Positions 1 to 9,486 of a DNA stretch of 64,000 nt are shown in pieces. The DNA lies in NCBI GenBank assembly GCA_026770025.1, contig JAMXDE010000040.1, positions 434,001 through 498,000 of the forward strand, read 5' to 3'. Within the stretch, counting starts at the first letter, position 1; the number at the start of each line of letters is the position of its first letter. The translations under genes and the position numbers were made by a program. Source of the DNA: Craspedostauros australis (lineage: Eukaryota; Bacillariophyta; Bacillariophyceae; Mastogloiales; Achnanthaceae). Below the pieces are notes generated by a model. It had not been told where the DNA came from. It made no database searches and saw only the letters and a list, made by a program, of their open reading frames with translations.

Positions 1-1776
1 TCTTCCAATGTCTTGCAGAACTCCTCTCTGTGTTGGTGAAGAGTTAGATACCGATTGCACAGCGAGATTGTCACGTTTGGTGCACGTCACGGTGGAGATT
101 GCAATGGCGAAGCATCAGTTGAGTAATGTGAGATGATGATGCTGAGTTTCCTCCTGGACATGCGCGCATGCGAACGTGCGCAAACCCACCCAACCATGAA
201 CCCAAAGCATGCTTCAATAGATGCACACAAATATTATGGTACACACTCAAATGCAAGTACGCGTAATCACATATGGAACACCGCATCGACACGCAATCAC
301 ACCGCGTACGTACCCATGCGCCTTGGATCGCTCTTCATATCGCTGCTGCGGCGTGATGTAGCGGACACTGCCTTCACCGAATCGACGACCCGATCCGACC
401 GAATCATCCTCAAAGTCTTCCGGCAGCGCATCACCATCTTCCGCGTCTTCATCTTCCAGCGGCGGCGGATGCTCCTGCAGACTGTTCCAATCGAGGTAGA
501 GCAAACCGCCGCATCCCAGACCGGGACACAGCGACATCCATTTCTGGTGGATGTTGCGCGAGTTGGGTGTGAGACGTCGTTCGCGCGTGCTGGATTGGTG
601 GCTGCCATTTCCGCCCAAGGTGCTGAAGCTCTCATCGAAGGGCGGTGCGAACGAGGACGAGGAAGCATGCAAGGAGGAGGACGAGGATGTGTAGAGGGAT
701 GGATCACGGGAGGATGTGGTGATGGGGTCGGTCCTGCCCGGGATGTAAGCAACGCGGCAGACGATGGATTCCAGCTGCGACAGCGCCGCTGTCATGAGTC
801 CTTCCAATGCAGAATTCTCCTCTCTGGAACGGTTGTAGAATGGCGAACTGAGCAACTTCTTGTGTGCGGCGGCCTGGCTGGACTGAAAGAGCGAAGAGGC
901 GGAAGAGTGGAACTGACCGTGCTGCGAGTAGTGACTTGAGCCGTCATGGTTGGACACTGATGAGTACATGGTCGTGTTCCTCCGGCGATTCGGCTGTTGA
1001 TGACCGTGATGCTGGTGATGTTGTTGTTGCTGCGGCTGCTGCTGTTGGTGATGAGGATAGTGGTGATTCTGCGCTTGTTGACTGTGACTGTTGGCAGACC
1101 GCCGCCCGTAGCGATCTTCCGACGCAGCCTGATGCCCGCCTGCCTGCATCGCACCCGCACGATGCGCGTAACGTTGCTGACGCTGCTGCTTCGCCATGAA
1201 CCGCTTCCGCTGCCTGCCCTGGTAGTAATGCTTCAAGTCCTCATCTCCGCAGAAGGGCCCGCACGCGATGCAGAGATCGACGCGATCCAGCAGGTTGCCC
1301 TCGCCGCTCGGTTGCGCCGGCGACGCATTGTAATCCGGATTGTAGTACGCATCCACCGTGGCTTGCTTCGCCCGCGCCGCCGAATCCGCGGATGCCGCCA
1401 GCGCGCTCTCCGCCAAGGCCGACGCCGATTCGAGGTCCACGTCGGAAACGATGAGAATTCGGATCGTCGGGGGGTTGGTGGTCGCGTTCATGGTGTGCGG
1501 CGATGGCATCTGCGGCAGCTGCAGGCTCATGAGCTGGCGCACCAGATCCTCCTCCTCCTCTGGAGTGAGGGCGGGCGACGGCATGGACGACGACTGCCTC
1601 CGTTTGCTGGTGCGGCGCTTCAGGGTTCTGGAGGACGATTGTCTGCGCGTGCGTCGTCCCGAGGATGGCGATCTGGAGCTGCGGCGCTGCTGTCTGGTGG
1701 ACGATGACCGACGGGATCTCCTGGCCGCGACATCGGATGATTCCTCATCGGTTCCGGAGTTGGCTGCGCTGCTCAT
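1..1776 (-). CDS. Metallophosphoesterase-like protein with degraded metal-binding motifs (3' partial, 3 exons)
   Basis: Coding exons read on the minus strand are 1776-314, 153-91 and 27 to beyond the window edge. The introns (313-154 and 90-28) begin GTACGT and GTGACG and end CAG, and joining them keeps one frame. The first ATG in a good context is at 1776; the frame is open further upstream without support. The first ~75 residues are Ser/Arg-rich and probably disordered. Next comes a calcineurin-like phosphoesterase pattern: a beta strand ending in SDVD, then LCIACGPFCGDED, then VCRVAYIPGRTDP, then LTPNSRNIHQKW and a Gly-rich LGCGGLLYLD segment, and IIISHYSTDASP in exon 2. A ~190-residue His/Gln/Ser-rich insertion separates the second and third motifs. 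In active family members the motifs read DxH, GDxx and GNHD; here the metal-ligand His/Asn positions are replaced, so catalysis is doubtful. The family call is inferred from motif order. The 3' end lies outside the window. Confidence 0.6.
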
Positions 1777-3397
1777 GGTCACGCCTTTGTGCTTGCAATT
1801 GTCTCTGTGTGCTTGTCTCTCTGTTTGTCTTTGCCCCTGTCCGAGTATGAGTCTTATCGGCTTGGAAGCGCTGGTGACGATGCCCACTGCGACAATGTGA
1901 AAGGCAGCGCACAGTGCAGTGGTTGTTGAGATCGTACGACAACGACCGTTCGCGGTGCTGATCGTTTGTGCACAACAACTTCGGGAGTTTGTGCGTCCAA
2001 CGATCGTCGCTGCCTTCGGACACGTTCTGCGTCGGTCTTCTGGTGGAAAGCAGCGAGTTAATCGGCGTTCTCTCTGCTGCTCCACTCTGTTCTATTCGAC
2101 GAGAGTATCTGAGATGAGCACTTGGCAAGCGATGGCATCCGTTGCCATGCCGGAGAATTGTGGTTGGGGATGGAGAATAGATCGTCCCCCTCCGCTTCTG
2201 CTCGTAGTCGTGCTTGGCGCGTTGGTCGGTGAAGATCAACGGCAGATGGCCATGGTCATTCCTTTTTCGGGTTGCGCTTGTTGCGTTTCTTTTGCATAGT
2301 GGACGGTCGCAGTACAGACATGCCTGAGTCATGTGAAACGGAGTCACGAAACGATTTTGCGACAACAACAGCGACGATGTGGACCAAGATGGTGCTGAAC
2401 AGCATGTCACCACAAATCGGCCAGGCGCTGCAAATTCGGATATGGCTCGAAGGCCACGCCGCAAGGCCACGTTGCCGCGCAGGAGAAGGACGAAGGATGA
2501 GACAGCGCAGGTCAGCGATGCCAAGACGAGCCTCGATGCATCGCGGTCCACCGATGGGCCGAATCCAACGCATGACGTCTCGAACTCGAATCATCCTCGC
2601 GACTGCGATTGCCTTGGCAAGCGGGGGCTTTTCTTGCCGCCGGGTGTTGGGGAAGAAGAGGACGATGATGCCAACCGCGGGGGTTCTTCCAGAGCTTGAT
2701 AGAGTATCGAGGATTTTCATCGTCCATCCAACGACAGATGCTGAAGCAGCCAATGCAGGTCAGAAGGCAAGGGAAGAGAATGGACCCGCCATGTCTGCGT
2801 CGCACCATCGACGTGAATTGACTCGTTGGTCCTTCAATTCACCCAGAGAAGTGATAGTTCCAAGGTGCCATGCAACAGCCAGCACATGCGCCCATATGAC
2901 GATGGGATGCGCCGGAGTACAGCGGTGCTCCCATTGTAGTGAAGGTATTTTCAATCCGCGTCCACTTTCTGCGCCCAGCCTTGCTTGCGTGGGGTTTCGC
3001 GACGCACGGGAGAACAGCTCGATTTGGAACACAAGCAAGGGATACCGAAAGGAGAGAGCTTCCATTTGCGAACCGACAAGTTTCGGAGGAATGCTGATTT
3101 GAAGCAAACAGCACGCGTTCATACTAAGCAGGTGGAAAGGAGCCAGCTGTTCAACTTAGACCGGCAAAGGCGAAACTGGGATCCGATGGCTGCAAGTCCC
3201 ATCATCTACGGGCTTACATTCCTCCTGGCAAGCGTTGTCTGTACATCGATTGAAATGAAAGGGTTCCAAGCAGTTGGCGACATCATTCGATTCGCACCAT
3301 CCAATAAATGCAACGGCTTCAAGTCCCCACCACTCTCTTCAGCACACTGCTGCACAATAAGCAATGGAATAGAACAGAATGAAAACAATAGTAGAAC
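1777..3397. other. No convincing gene; possible small hydrophobic ORF on the minus strand
   Basis: About 1.6 kb upstream of the phosphoesterase-like gene. Several overlapping open frames occur on both strands (for example 2272-3102 plus and 2753-2256 minus), but none shows a recognisable domain, and GC-rich DNA here yields long chance frames. The minus frame 2753-2256 has two hydrophobic stretches and a Lys-rich tail, and a frame starting at 3122 ends just before it. A spliced small membrane protein is therefore possible, but I found no good donor site to join them. Confidence 0.3.
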
Positions 3398-3420
3398 GAT
3401 AGATAGACAGATAGATAGAC

Positions 3421-3496
<76 letters not shown>
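3398..3496. repeat. GATA/GACA tetranucleotide microsatellite
   Basis: About 99 bp of almost pure GATA units with two GACA variants near the left end. It lies roughly 350 bp upstream of the HtrL-like gene start and is probably length-polymorphic. Confidence 0.97.
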
Positions 3497-3842
3497 TCAA
3501 TATAACGTCAACCCACCTGGTGGTTGCGTTGGCAACTCTGGTCAGCAGCTCTTGTTCTTTGCAATCTATCTCCTGGACTCCAGACAGTCGTCCGCTTTGT
3601 TATTTCGCCAAAACGGAGGTAGTCATGCACGACTTGGAATTGCATTGCTCCAAACTTCGAAGCACGATCGAAGACCACACAACCACCACGCCAAGTCCTT
3701 GCGCACGAAAGAGGGAAGAGGTGACAATGGTCTTCTGCCGTCCCTCTCACCAACAACAACAGCAACAACAGCAAGAGTAACAGCCAGACAGAGTGATACA
3801 GACCATCGTCAGAGCAGCAACAGCAGCATCGCGATCGTTGCC

Positions 3843-4943
3843 ATGACGGTCATCTCCGCGAATACGAACAATGGCGCCACCCGTTTCAGCAGCCACACCA
3901 ACACCAGCAACAACAAGCGCTGCGCAGGTCGCCGTCGATCGTATCTGGCAGCATGCGCCGTGCTGGTGATCTCCGTTGCTGCGTGGTGGAATACCTATGT
4001 CTTCTCGAGCTCCAACGAGATGCTCCGATCGTTGGACATGGAAGTGGCGGCTGCGTATCCAGCATCGAACGCGGTGATCCATCCGGCTTCATCATCGCAA
4101 CACAATGGGCCTCCGCCCACGCTGGTCACGGCGTACTTTGAGATTCCGTCCAAGCATTCCAGCGACGAGTACTCCGTGTGGATGAAGAACATGCTCAGCT
4201 TGCACGATGCCATGGTCATCTTCACGGAGGAGAAGCACGCATCGACGATCCGATCGCTGAGGCAGCACGCCATCGATCGGACGGTCATCATCACGGCGCA
4301 ACTTGGGGCGCTGCCTGCGGCGAAGCTCACGTCCGCGCAACTTGCGGATCCAACCGCGTTCTGGAAGCATCAGCTGGAGATTGATCCGGAAAGTGGCATT
4401 CATCAGTCCTACGAGCTGTTCTGGATATGGCTCAGCAAGACGTATTGGGTCAACGAGGCCATTCGGGCCAATCACTTTGCTTCCGATCTGTTCCTGTGGG
4501 TGGACATCGGATCATTCCGCGAACCGCAGTACAACAGCAAGACGCTAGTGCGGTACCCCGACGCCGTGCCGCAGGACTCCATGCTCTTCATGGCGCATCA
4601 CAAACCAAGGCCGCATCGCATACCGAAGGATCTCGTGTGGTTCGACAAAACGAAGCATAGCGAGCACTTTATCCACAGCGGCTCGTTGATCGCAGGGCGT
4701 GCGGCGACATGGCGACGGTTCCTGGCTGCCTTCACAGCAACGGTCGATGGTTACATTCAGCGCGGTATGTTCATCGGGGAAGATCAGACCGTCCTGCAAA
4801 GCACGTGCTTCCAAAATCCGAACCTCTGCACGTACATCAACTCCAAGGAAGTGCGGCAAAAGGACAATGCGTATTTCGGCATCCGGTACGTCGTGCATCA
4901 CGGCAGGCCGTACGAGACATGGAGGCCTGGTGGTGGGCAATGA
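3843..4943 (+). CDS. HtrL/YibB-family type II membrane protein
   Basis: A single open frame of 366 codons from the ATG at 3843; the frame is open upstream, but the Asn/Thr-rich start MTVISANTNNG precedes a clear basic stop-transfer signal (KRCAGRRR) and a membrane segment at about residues 40-58. The lumenal part begins PTLVTAYFEIPSKHSSDEY, the hallmark start of the HtrL/YibB family (Pfam HtrL_YibB). It continues with conserved-looking patches FLWVDIGSFREPQ, FIHSGSLIAG, GEDQTVLQSTC and a terminal YVVHHGRPYETW. Members occur in bacterial surface-polysaccharide loci and in algae and animals, and are thought to be glycosyltransferase-like; the reaction is not established. The single N-terminal anchor suggests a Golgi or ER lumenal enzyme. 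It is one of few plus-strand genes in this half, and no intron is needed. Confidence 0.8.
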   Translation: MTVISANTNNGATRFSSHTNTSNNKRCAGRRRSYLAACAVLVISVAAWWNTYVFSSSNEMLRSLDMEVAAAYPASNAVIHPASSSQHNGPPPTLVTAYFEIPSKHSSDEYSVWMKNMLSLHDAMVIFTEEKHASTIRSLRQHAIDRTVIITAQLGALPAAKLTSAQLADPTAFWKHQLEIDPESGIHQSYELFWIWLSKTYWVNEAIRANHFASDLFLWVDIGSFREPQYNSKTLVRYPDAVPQDSMLFMAHHKPRPHRIPKDLVWFDKTKHSEHFIHSGSLIAGRAATWRRFLAAFTATVDGYIQRGMFIGEDQTVLQSTCFQNPNLCTYINSKEVRQKDNAYFGIRYVVHHGRPYETWRPGGGQ

Positions 4944-5396
4944 TATGTACCATACTCGCACAAGTCTTAGTGTGATAGCAATGGCCATATTCGTACATGC
5001 GATACGAGTAGCTCCAAGACTCTCTCATGCGCTACCCCATGCTGAGTTCAACCATGCAACACTGCCAGCGAACTTGAAGACGAAACACCAACGAATCAAA
5101 CTGCTCTCTACAAGTCGCGTTTGCGACAGCACGATGTAACGGAGCGGCAAAGAAGGGATATACGTAATATGTACTCTCTAGGGCACTCTATTCTCTCAGT
5201 GCCATACATGCAGTGTGTTATTTTGCTTCCCTCTCCTTCCCCGTGCTCCGCTCCATTTGCAAGCTGTGAGGGTCCGCACCTGCGCGGCGTTTGCCAAAAT
5301 TGGTTCAAGTTCCATGGCGCCCATTAAAAAGGAAGTTGGAGATCGCAGTACCAGAATCAGCACAGGTCCCAAATCAATGCGGATGTGGATGTTCCT
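4944..5396. other. Convergent intergenic stretch
   Basis: Lies between the 3' ends of the HtrL-like gene (plus) and the CRAL-TRIO-like gene (minus). I see no domain, RNA gene or notable repeat; it presumably holds both 3' UTRs. Confidence 0.6.
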
Positions 5397-7037
5397 TCAT
5401 TGGCAATCCATCTTCGCATCCATTTGCAGGTGCATCCCCATACTGTCGGTCAATGCATACTCTCCGGGATGGCAGTCGTCAAAGAAATCATCCCCTCGTA
5501 GCTGTTCCTCGATCCATACCTTGTGATCATCCAGCGATATCTCCCCATCGTCTGCGAACGGCAATGACAATCTCGGTATGCCCAGCGCCATGAGACTGTA
5601 CAAAACTTCTTGCGGAGAACCTGTGGCGAGCATCACAGATGAAGGCGAGTGGGGAGACACGAATGAGATTGTGAGGCGAGTGTCCGTAATGCAGTACTCG
5701 AGGTGAAAGTGCACACATGGTGCACACAGGAGACGCGTAACAGAGTGGTGCAATGCACAAGCAGCGCATATAACATGCCATGCCATGACATGCCATAACA
5801 TGCTATGATGCACACGTACGTACCATGTATCGTCCTTAACCGCATGCGGAGCGTTGGACTGACCATGTGCGATATGAGATCGGCAATCGGCAACCAAACG
5901 GATGAGCTGAAGCAGATGTAGGTTGATACGAAACGAACGGGGATGCATTTCGTCATCGCGATGAGCTGCCGTCTCAATTCGCAGTCGTAGGAGCTGTGTC
6001 GCTGTCCGATGTGGTAGGACACGTCCACGATGCCCAGTCTTTGCCCGTCTTCTTGTTCCATCGCTGTCATGAGGGTGTACCACATGGTTCGCAGCTGCGT
6101 ACGTTGGGATGTTTGATGCAATCATGCGTTCGGTGAATTGATCGATTGGGCAAGATGGTGACGAAGGACAGTCCAAATGAAGATTGCGTTAGCATGCGTA
6201 GCACACAAAAGTGAGGCGACAGAGGTCTGCGATCCATTCGTAGTCGCACGTACCCGTCTCAGTACAAAACACAAAAATTGATGAAGAGTGTCGAGTACTC
6301 AAACCAAGTACCCTGCACGTGCTTCAGTATTCGAACAATCATGCTGCACTCACCATGTTGCTGTGCTCCTTGTATCGAAAACACGTGTTGCATGTAAAGA
6401 TGATGGGACGGCCTGCTCGATCGGGGTCTGGTAGGATCTGAATGCCACCGGCCCGGAGCGACTGTAAATCATCCTCGTCGAAGTCGTGGATGTCAATGTC
6501 CCTGGTCAGAGCAGCCTCCCCGAACAGCTCGAGCTTGGCATTGAAGTGATGGACCATCCTGGCGGCCGCAGCGTCGATCTTGTATTCGTCCGCCCGAAGG
6601 AACATCAGCCGGAATTGCGGATGACGAAGGTAGCCAGGATCTTGCTTGCAAGCCTTGTCGTAGGCTGGTTTGTCGACGATGGCGGCGATCTCGGCTTCCA
6701 ACTTGGATAGGCATCGGCTGATGAATTCCGGCGTCTCCACCATCGGAGCGTAGTTGGAGAGGAGAGGGTCGCCCGTCATGTCCGCCCAGACCTTCTCCCG
6801 TTGGGATGTGGGAAGCGCCCGGAGTTCTCGTGAGGTCCTTGCTTGGGTGGGGAAGCACAAGATTCGCTTGGCGATGTCCTCCACTGTGAGGTGGTCCTGC
6901 GTGGAGGACGGTGCGGACAGCTTGTTGTACGTCGATTCACTGGCGGAGGAGGAAGAAGAGGTTGTCGAGCTGACGCTGGTATCGGCGCCATCGTTGATGT
7001 CGACAGGCATGCTGCTGTTGTTGTTACTGTTGATCAT
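5397..7037 (-). CDS. CRAL-TRIO/Sec14-like protein (3 exons)
   Basis: Exons read on the minus strand are 7037-6354, 6094-5864 and 5696-5397, giving about 404 residues. Intron 1 starts GTGAGT and ends CAG; intron 2 starts GTCAGT and ends GAG. All junctions are phase 0. The true ATG is at 7037, since the frame upstream starts only with GTG. Residues 1-40 are Ser/Asn-rich. Then come KVWADMTGDP, FRLMFLRADEYKIDAAAARM with HFNAKLELFG (the small N-terminal helical domain typical of Sec14-like proteins), GGIQILPDPDRAGRPIIF (strand and turn of the lipid-binding core), and across intron 1 LRTMWYTLMTAMEQED with GIVDVSYHIG. The last exon has LYSLMALGIPRLSLP. Large families of this architecture occur in diatoms. 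Expected role is binding or transfer of a lipid-like ligand; the ligand is unknown. The exact position of the second donor (GTCAGT) is the weakest part. Confidence 0.72.
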
Positions 7038-8346
7038 AGTACCTTGTGGCACGGCGTTGACGCATGTACGAGGCGAATAGATGATGGAGAAGGAATGGGC
7101 AGTTGGAGGGTGGAAGAATGATGGATGAATGGCGGATGGGTCGACGAAGGTGTCTCATTCAGACTTTCTCAATGCACTCTTTTGTTCCGTTTGTAGTAGT
7201 TGTGGCTCTTGTTGTTGCCGCAATTCTCGCTGCGTGAATTGATTGTGATGAGGATGACAAGAACAATGACAATGGCGATGTTGATGTTGATGGATGTGGA
7301 TTGCAATTGATGGCTCTGCGCGACCGCACGGCATCCATCCAAAATGTGAACCAACACTGTGGACTACATCCACCTCTACAGATGGGAGTGCCGGACGGCA
7401 ATCAGCTCTGTGGTGGAAAACGTGATGTACAGTGTTGTTGTTGCATCTGGTTTGCCCTTGCCTCGTCATCTTCGAAAACACGCCATTGGTGTCTTTGAAG
7501 TTGGACTTTGTCATCGATTAGATGTAAGTGGTGCTCGTGTTGTTTTGGGAATGTTGCTTCAACAGCGTTCACGTCAGTGCTTGACACGTGGGCCATTGAG
7601 CCACGTGAACTTCGCGTTGTGGTCCATCGAGCCACGTGAGCTTCGCATTGTGTGCCACGTGTGCGCTTCTCCAAATAAGGCCGGGTCGCGATTGGCAGAG
7701 CCTTCGCAAAGTTCGACATTCGCCTATTGTCAGCTGTTGCCTTCTCATGTTGGCAATACGAACTCGTGGTTGTGACTACTTCGATACAACAATACAAGAT
7801 TCCAAGTGGAGATTCGTGAAGAATAGAAAATTGTTTATAATTTTACCCCAACTCCCGTTGTCCGACTGAACATCGCTCACAAACTCCACCCGCGCTCTTC
7901 CTGACCTCGACCTTTGGATATGTCGGCCATAGGCCTGCGAGGAAGCCCAGTGGATCCGTCGTGCTCATCCTACCCAACGCAGCCTCGAGCAAGGAATGAT
8001 CAAATGTAACTCTTTGTACTGAGAGTGTCGAAGCTACATCCTGCAATACGGTGCCACTTTGTCACTATCACTGTGTCTTCATACTCGTATGGTACGTGAG
8101 ATGTTCCCCTTCCTGGCTTTCGGCGAGAGTATCTCTGTGGTGCAACCCGCAACACGTACATATTCATGGCACATCAATCTGCAAAGACAGACTGAACATG
8201 AAGGGAATGGTGGCTGCGCAAGGTGTTCACATGTCACATCGTCTTTCTATGATACTTGTTACATATAATCCAATACATCACGGGGCTGTGCTGATCGTCG
8301 GGGCGATTGCCGACTGTGCTTTGTTTGCTGCGCATTCCCTGCGCAG
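7038..8346. other. Upstream region of the CRAL-TRIO-like gene; no gene seen apart from the G-box cluster
   Basis: Contains only short open frames on both strands, with no recognisable protein. It holds the CACGTG cluster and the 3' flank of the F-box/Sel1 gene. Confidence 0.5.
7585..7661. promoter_or_regulatory. Cluster of four CACGTG (G-box/E-box) palindromes
   Basis: Perfect CACGTG hexamers at 7585-7590, 7602-7607, 7633-7638 and 7656-7661. The two middle ones share the longer context GAGCCACGTGA, so part of this is a short duplication. They lie about 550-620 bp upstream of the CRAL-TRIO-like start on the minus strand. CACGTG is the classical site for bHLH and bZIP factors; a regulatory role here is inference. 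Confidence 0.5.
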
Positions 8347-9411
8347 TTACACATTCAGAAGAGTGGCAACGCCTGGGACGACGATGCGGGCAATGTCGTA
8401 GAGGCGCTTCAGGGCGACCTTGCTGTCCTCGTCGCCCACCATGGCAGCGCGGTAGTACCACAGGCAGGCTTCTTCGTCGCTTTGCGGGACGCCGCGTGCC
8501 TCCTCGAAGGCTTCGCCGACCGAGAATTTGGCAGTGACGTTGCCCTCGTTCGCAGCCTTGGTGTACCAATCCAACGCAAGCTCGTCGTCTTGTTCCACGC
8601 CGCAACCCAGCTCGTAGCAAAGGCCCAGCTCCGCCATGGCATCGACGTGGCCAGCGGTGGCCGCCTTTTGGAACCATTCGTAGGCTGCCACAACGTCGAC
8701 TGCCACATGGTGCTTGCCGTACTCGTAATGCAGCGCCAATTCGTGCGCGGCGTCGGCATCATCTCCCAGATCATGCGCGGCCTGCAACCACGCCGTGCCC
8801 AGCTTGGAGAGCTGCTCGTTTTGCTGTTGGATGGTGGTGGTGCTGTTGCTGCTATCGTGCTCGTCTTGAGTTTCGTCGGCGTAATGGTTTTCCATGTTGT
8901 CTGTCAACATCGAGAATTGATGCGCCGCAAGCTGTCTCATCGCAGGCGCGTATGGCTTATTGTCGCCGCTGCCATCGCCGTGAATGGCGAACGTGCCTGT
9001 CTGCTCGTCCATATCCACGCAGCTCAATTCGCGGAAGTAGCGCATCGCCTTTTCGGGATCCTGCTGCAATCCGCAGTCTCCATGCAAGTAGGCTTGCGCC
9101 AGCTGCCACTTGGATTGCTGGTCGGTGTTCGCTGCCTCGTCAACAATGTCCTTCCAGGAAGACTGGACGCATGCCAGCTTGGCCAGGTCGCCCCAATCGG
9201 CGCACTCCAGCAGGCACATGGACATGAGCTCGTTGGGGAGCTGGACCGTGGCGCCGTCTTGGCCGTCGACGAGGCCTGCGCCAGCGTTCGTGGTCTCGAA
9301 GTATGACGCCGCCAGCTTGGGCTGATCGTACTGTCGTCCTTCAGCTGGCGGCTCTGCCGATGTCTTGGCGGCCGATGCCGCTGTGATTGTTGATCTCATT
9401 GCCGATGCCAT
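8347..9411 (-). CDS. F-box-like and Sel1-repeat protein
   Basis: 354 codons, no intron needed, starting at the ATG at 9411; the frame is open to 9612 but begins with a non-ATG codon and is repetitive. After a Ser/Ala-rich leader, residues ~55-95 read LPNELMSMCLLECADWGDLAKLACV followed by SWKDIV, a pattern like an F-box (Leu-Pro start, helices ending in Val...W). It is followed by Sel1-like (SLR) repeats, each about 36 residues: WQLAQAYLHG...DPEKAMRYFR, then AAHELALHYEYG...AAYEWFQKAA, AMAELGLCYELG...LALDWYTKAA and AKFSVGEAFEEARG...ACLWYYRAA. F-box proteins recruit substrates to SCF ubiquitin ligases and SLR repeats form a helical protein-binding solenoid, so a substrate adaptor is the likely role. 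The ends of the repeats are clear; the F-box call is weaker. Confidence 0.75.
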   Translation of the reverse strand: MASAMRSTITAASAAKTSAEPPAEGRQYDQPKLAASYFETTNAGAGLVDGQDGATVQLPNELMSMCLLECADWGDLAKLACVQSSWKDIVDEAANTDQQSKWQLAQAYLHGDCGLQQDPEKAMRYFRELSCVDMDEQTGTFAIHGDGSGDNKPYAPAMRQLAAHQFSMLTDNMENHYADETQDEHDSSNSTTTIQQQNEQLSKLGTAWLQAAHDLGDDADAAHELALHYEYGKHHVAVDVVAAYEWFQKAATAGHVDAMAELGLCYELGCGVEQDDELALDWYTKAANEGNVTAKFSVGEAFEEARGVPQSDEEACLWYYRAAMVGDEDSKVALKRLYDIARIVVPGVATLLNV

Positions 9412-9420
9412 TGTTACTGC

Positions 9421-9486
9421 CGAATGTGTTGAATGCGTTGACCTTGTTGAATTTGTTGACCTTGTTGAATGCGTTGAATGCGTTGA
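9421..9486. repeat. Short GTTGAATGC/GTTGACCTT minisatellite
   Basis: About seven imperfect 9-bp units (GTTGAATGC, GTTGACCTT, GTTGAATTT) lie directly upstream of the F-box/Sel1 start codon, probably in its 5' UTR. If translated they would encode Thr-His-Ser/Thr-Arg-Ser triplets. Confidence 0.8.
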
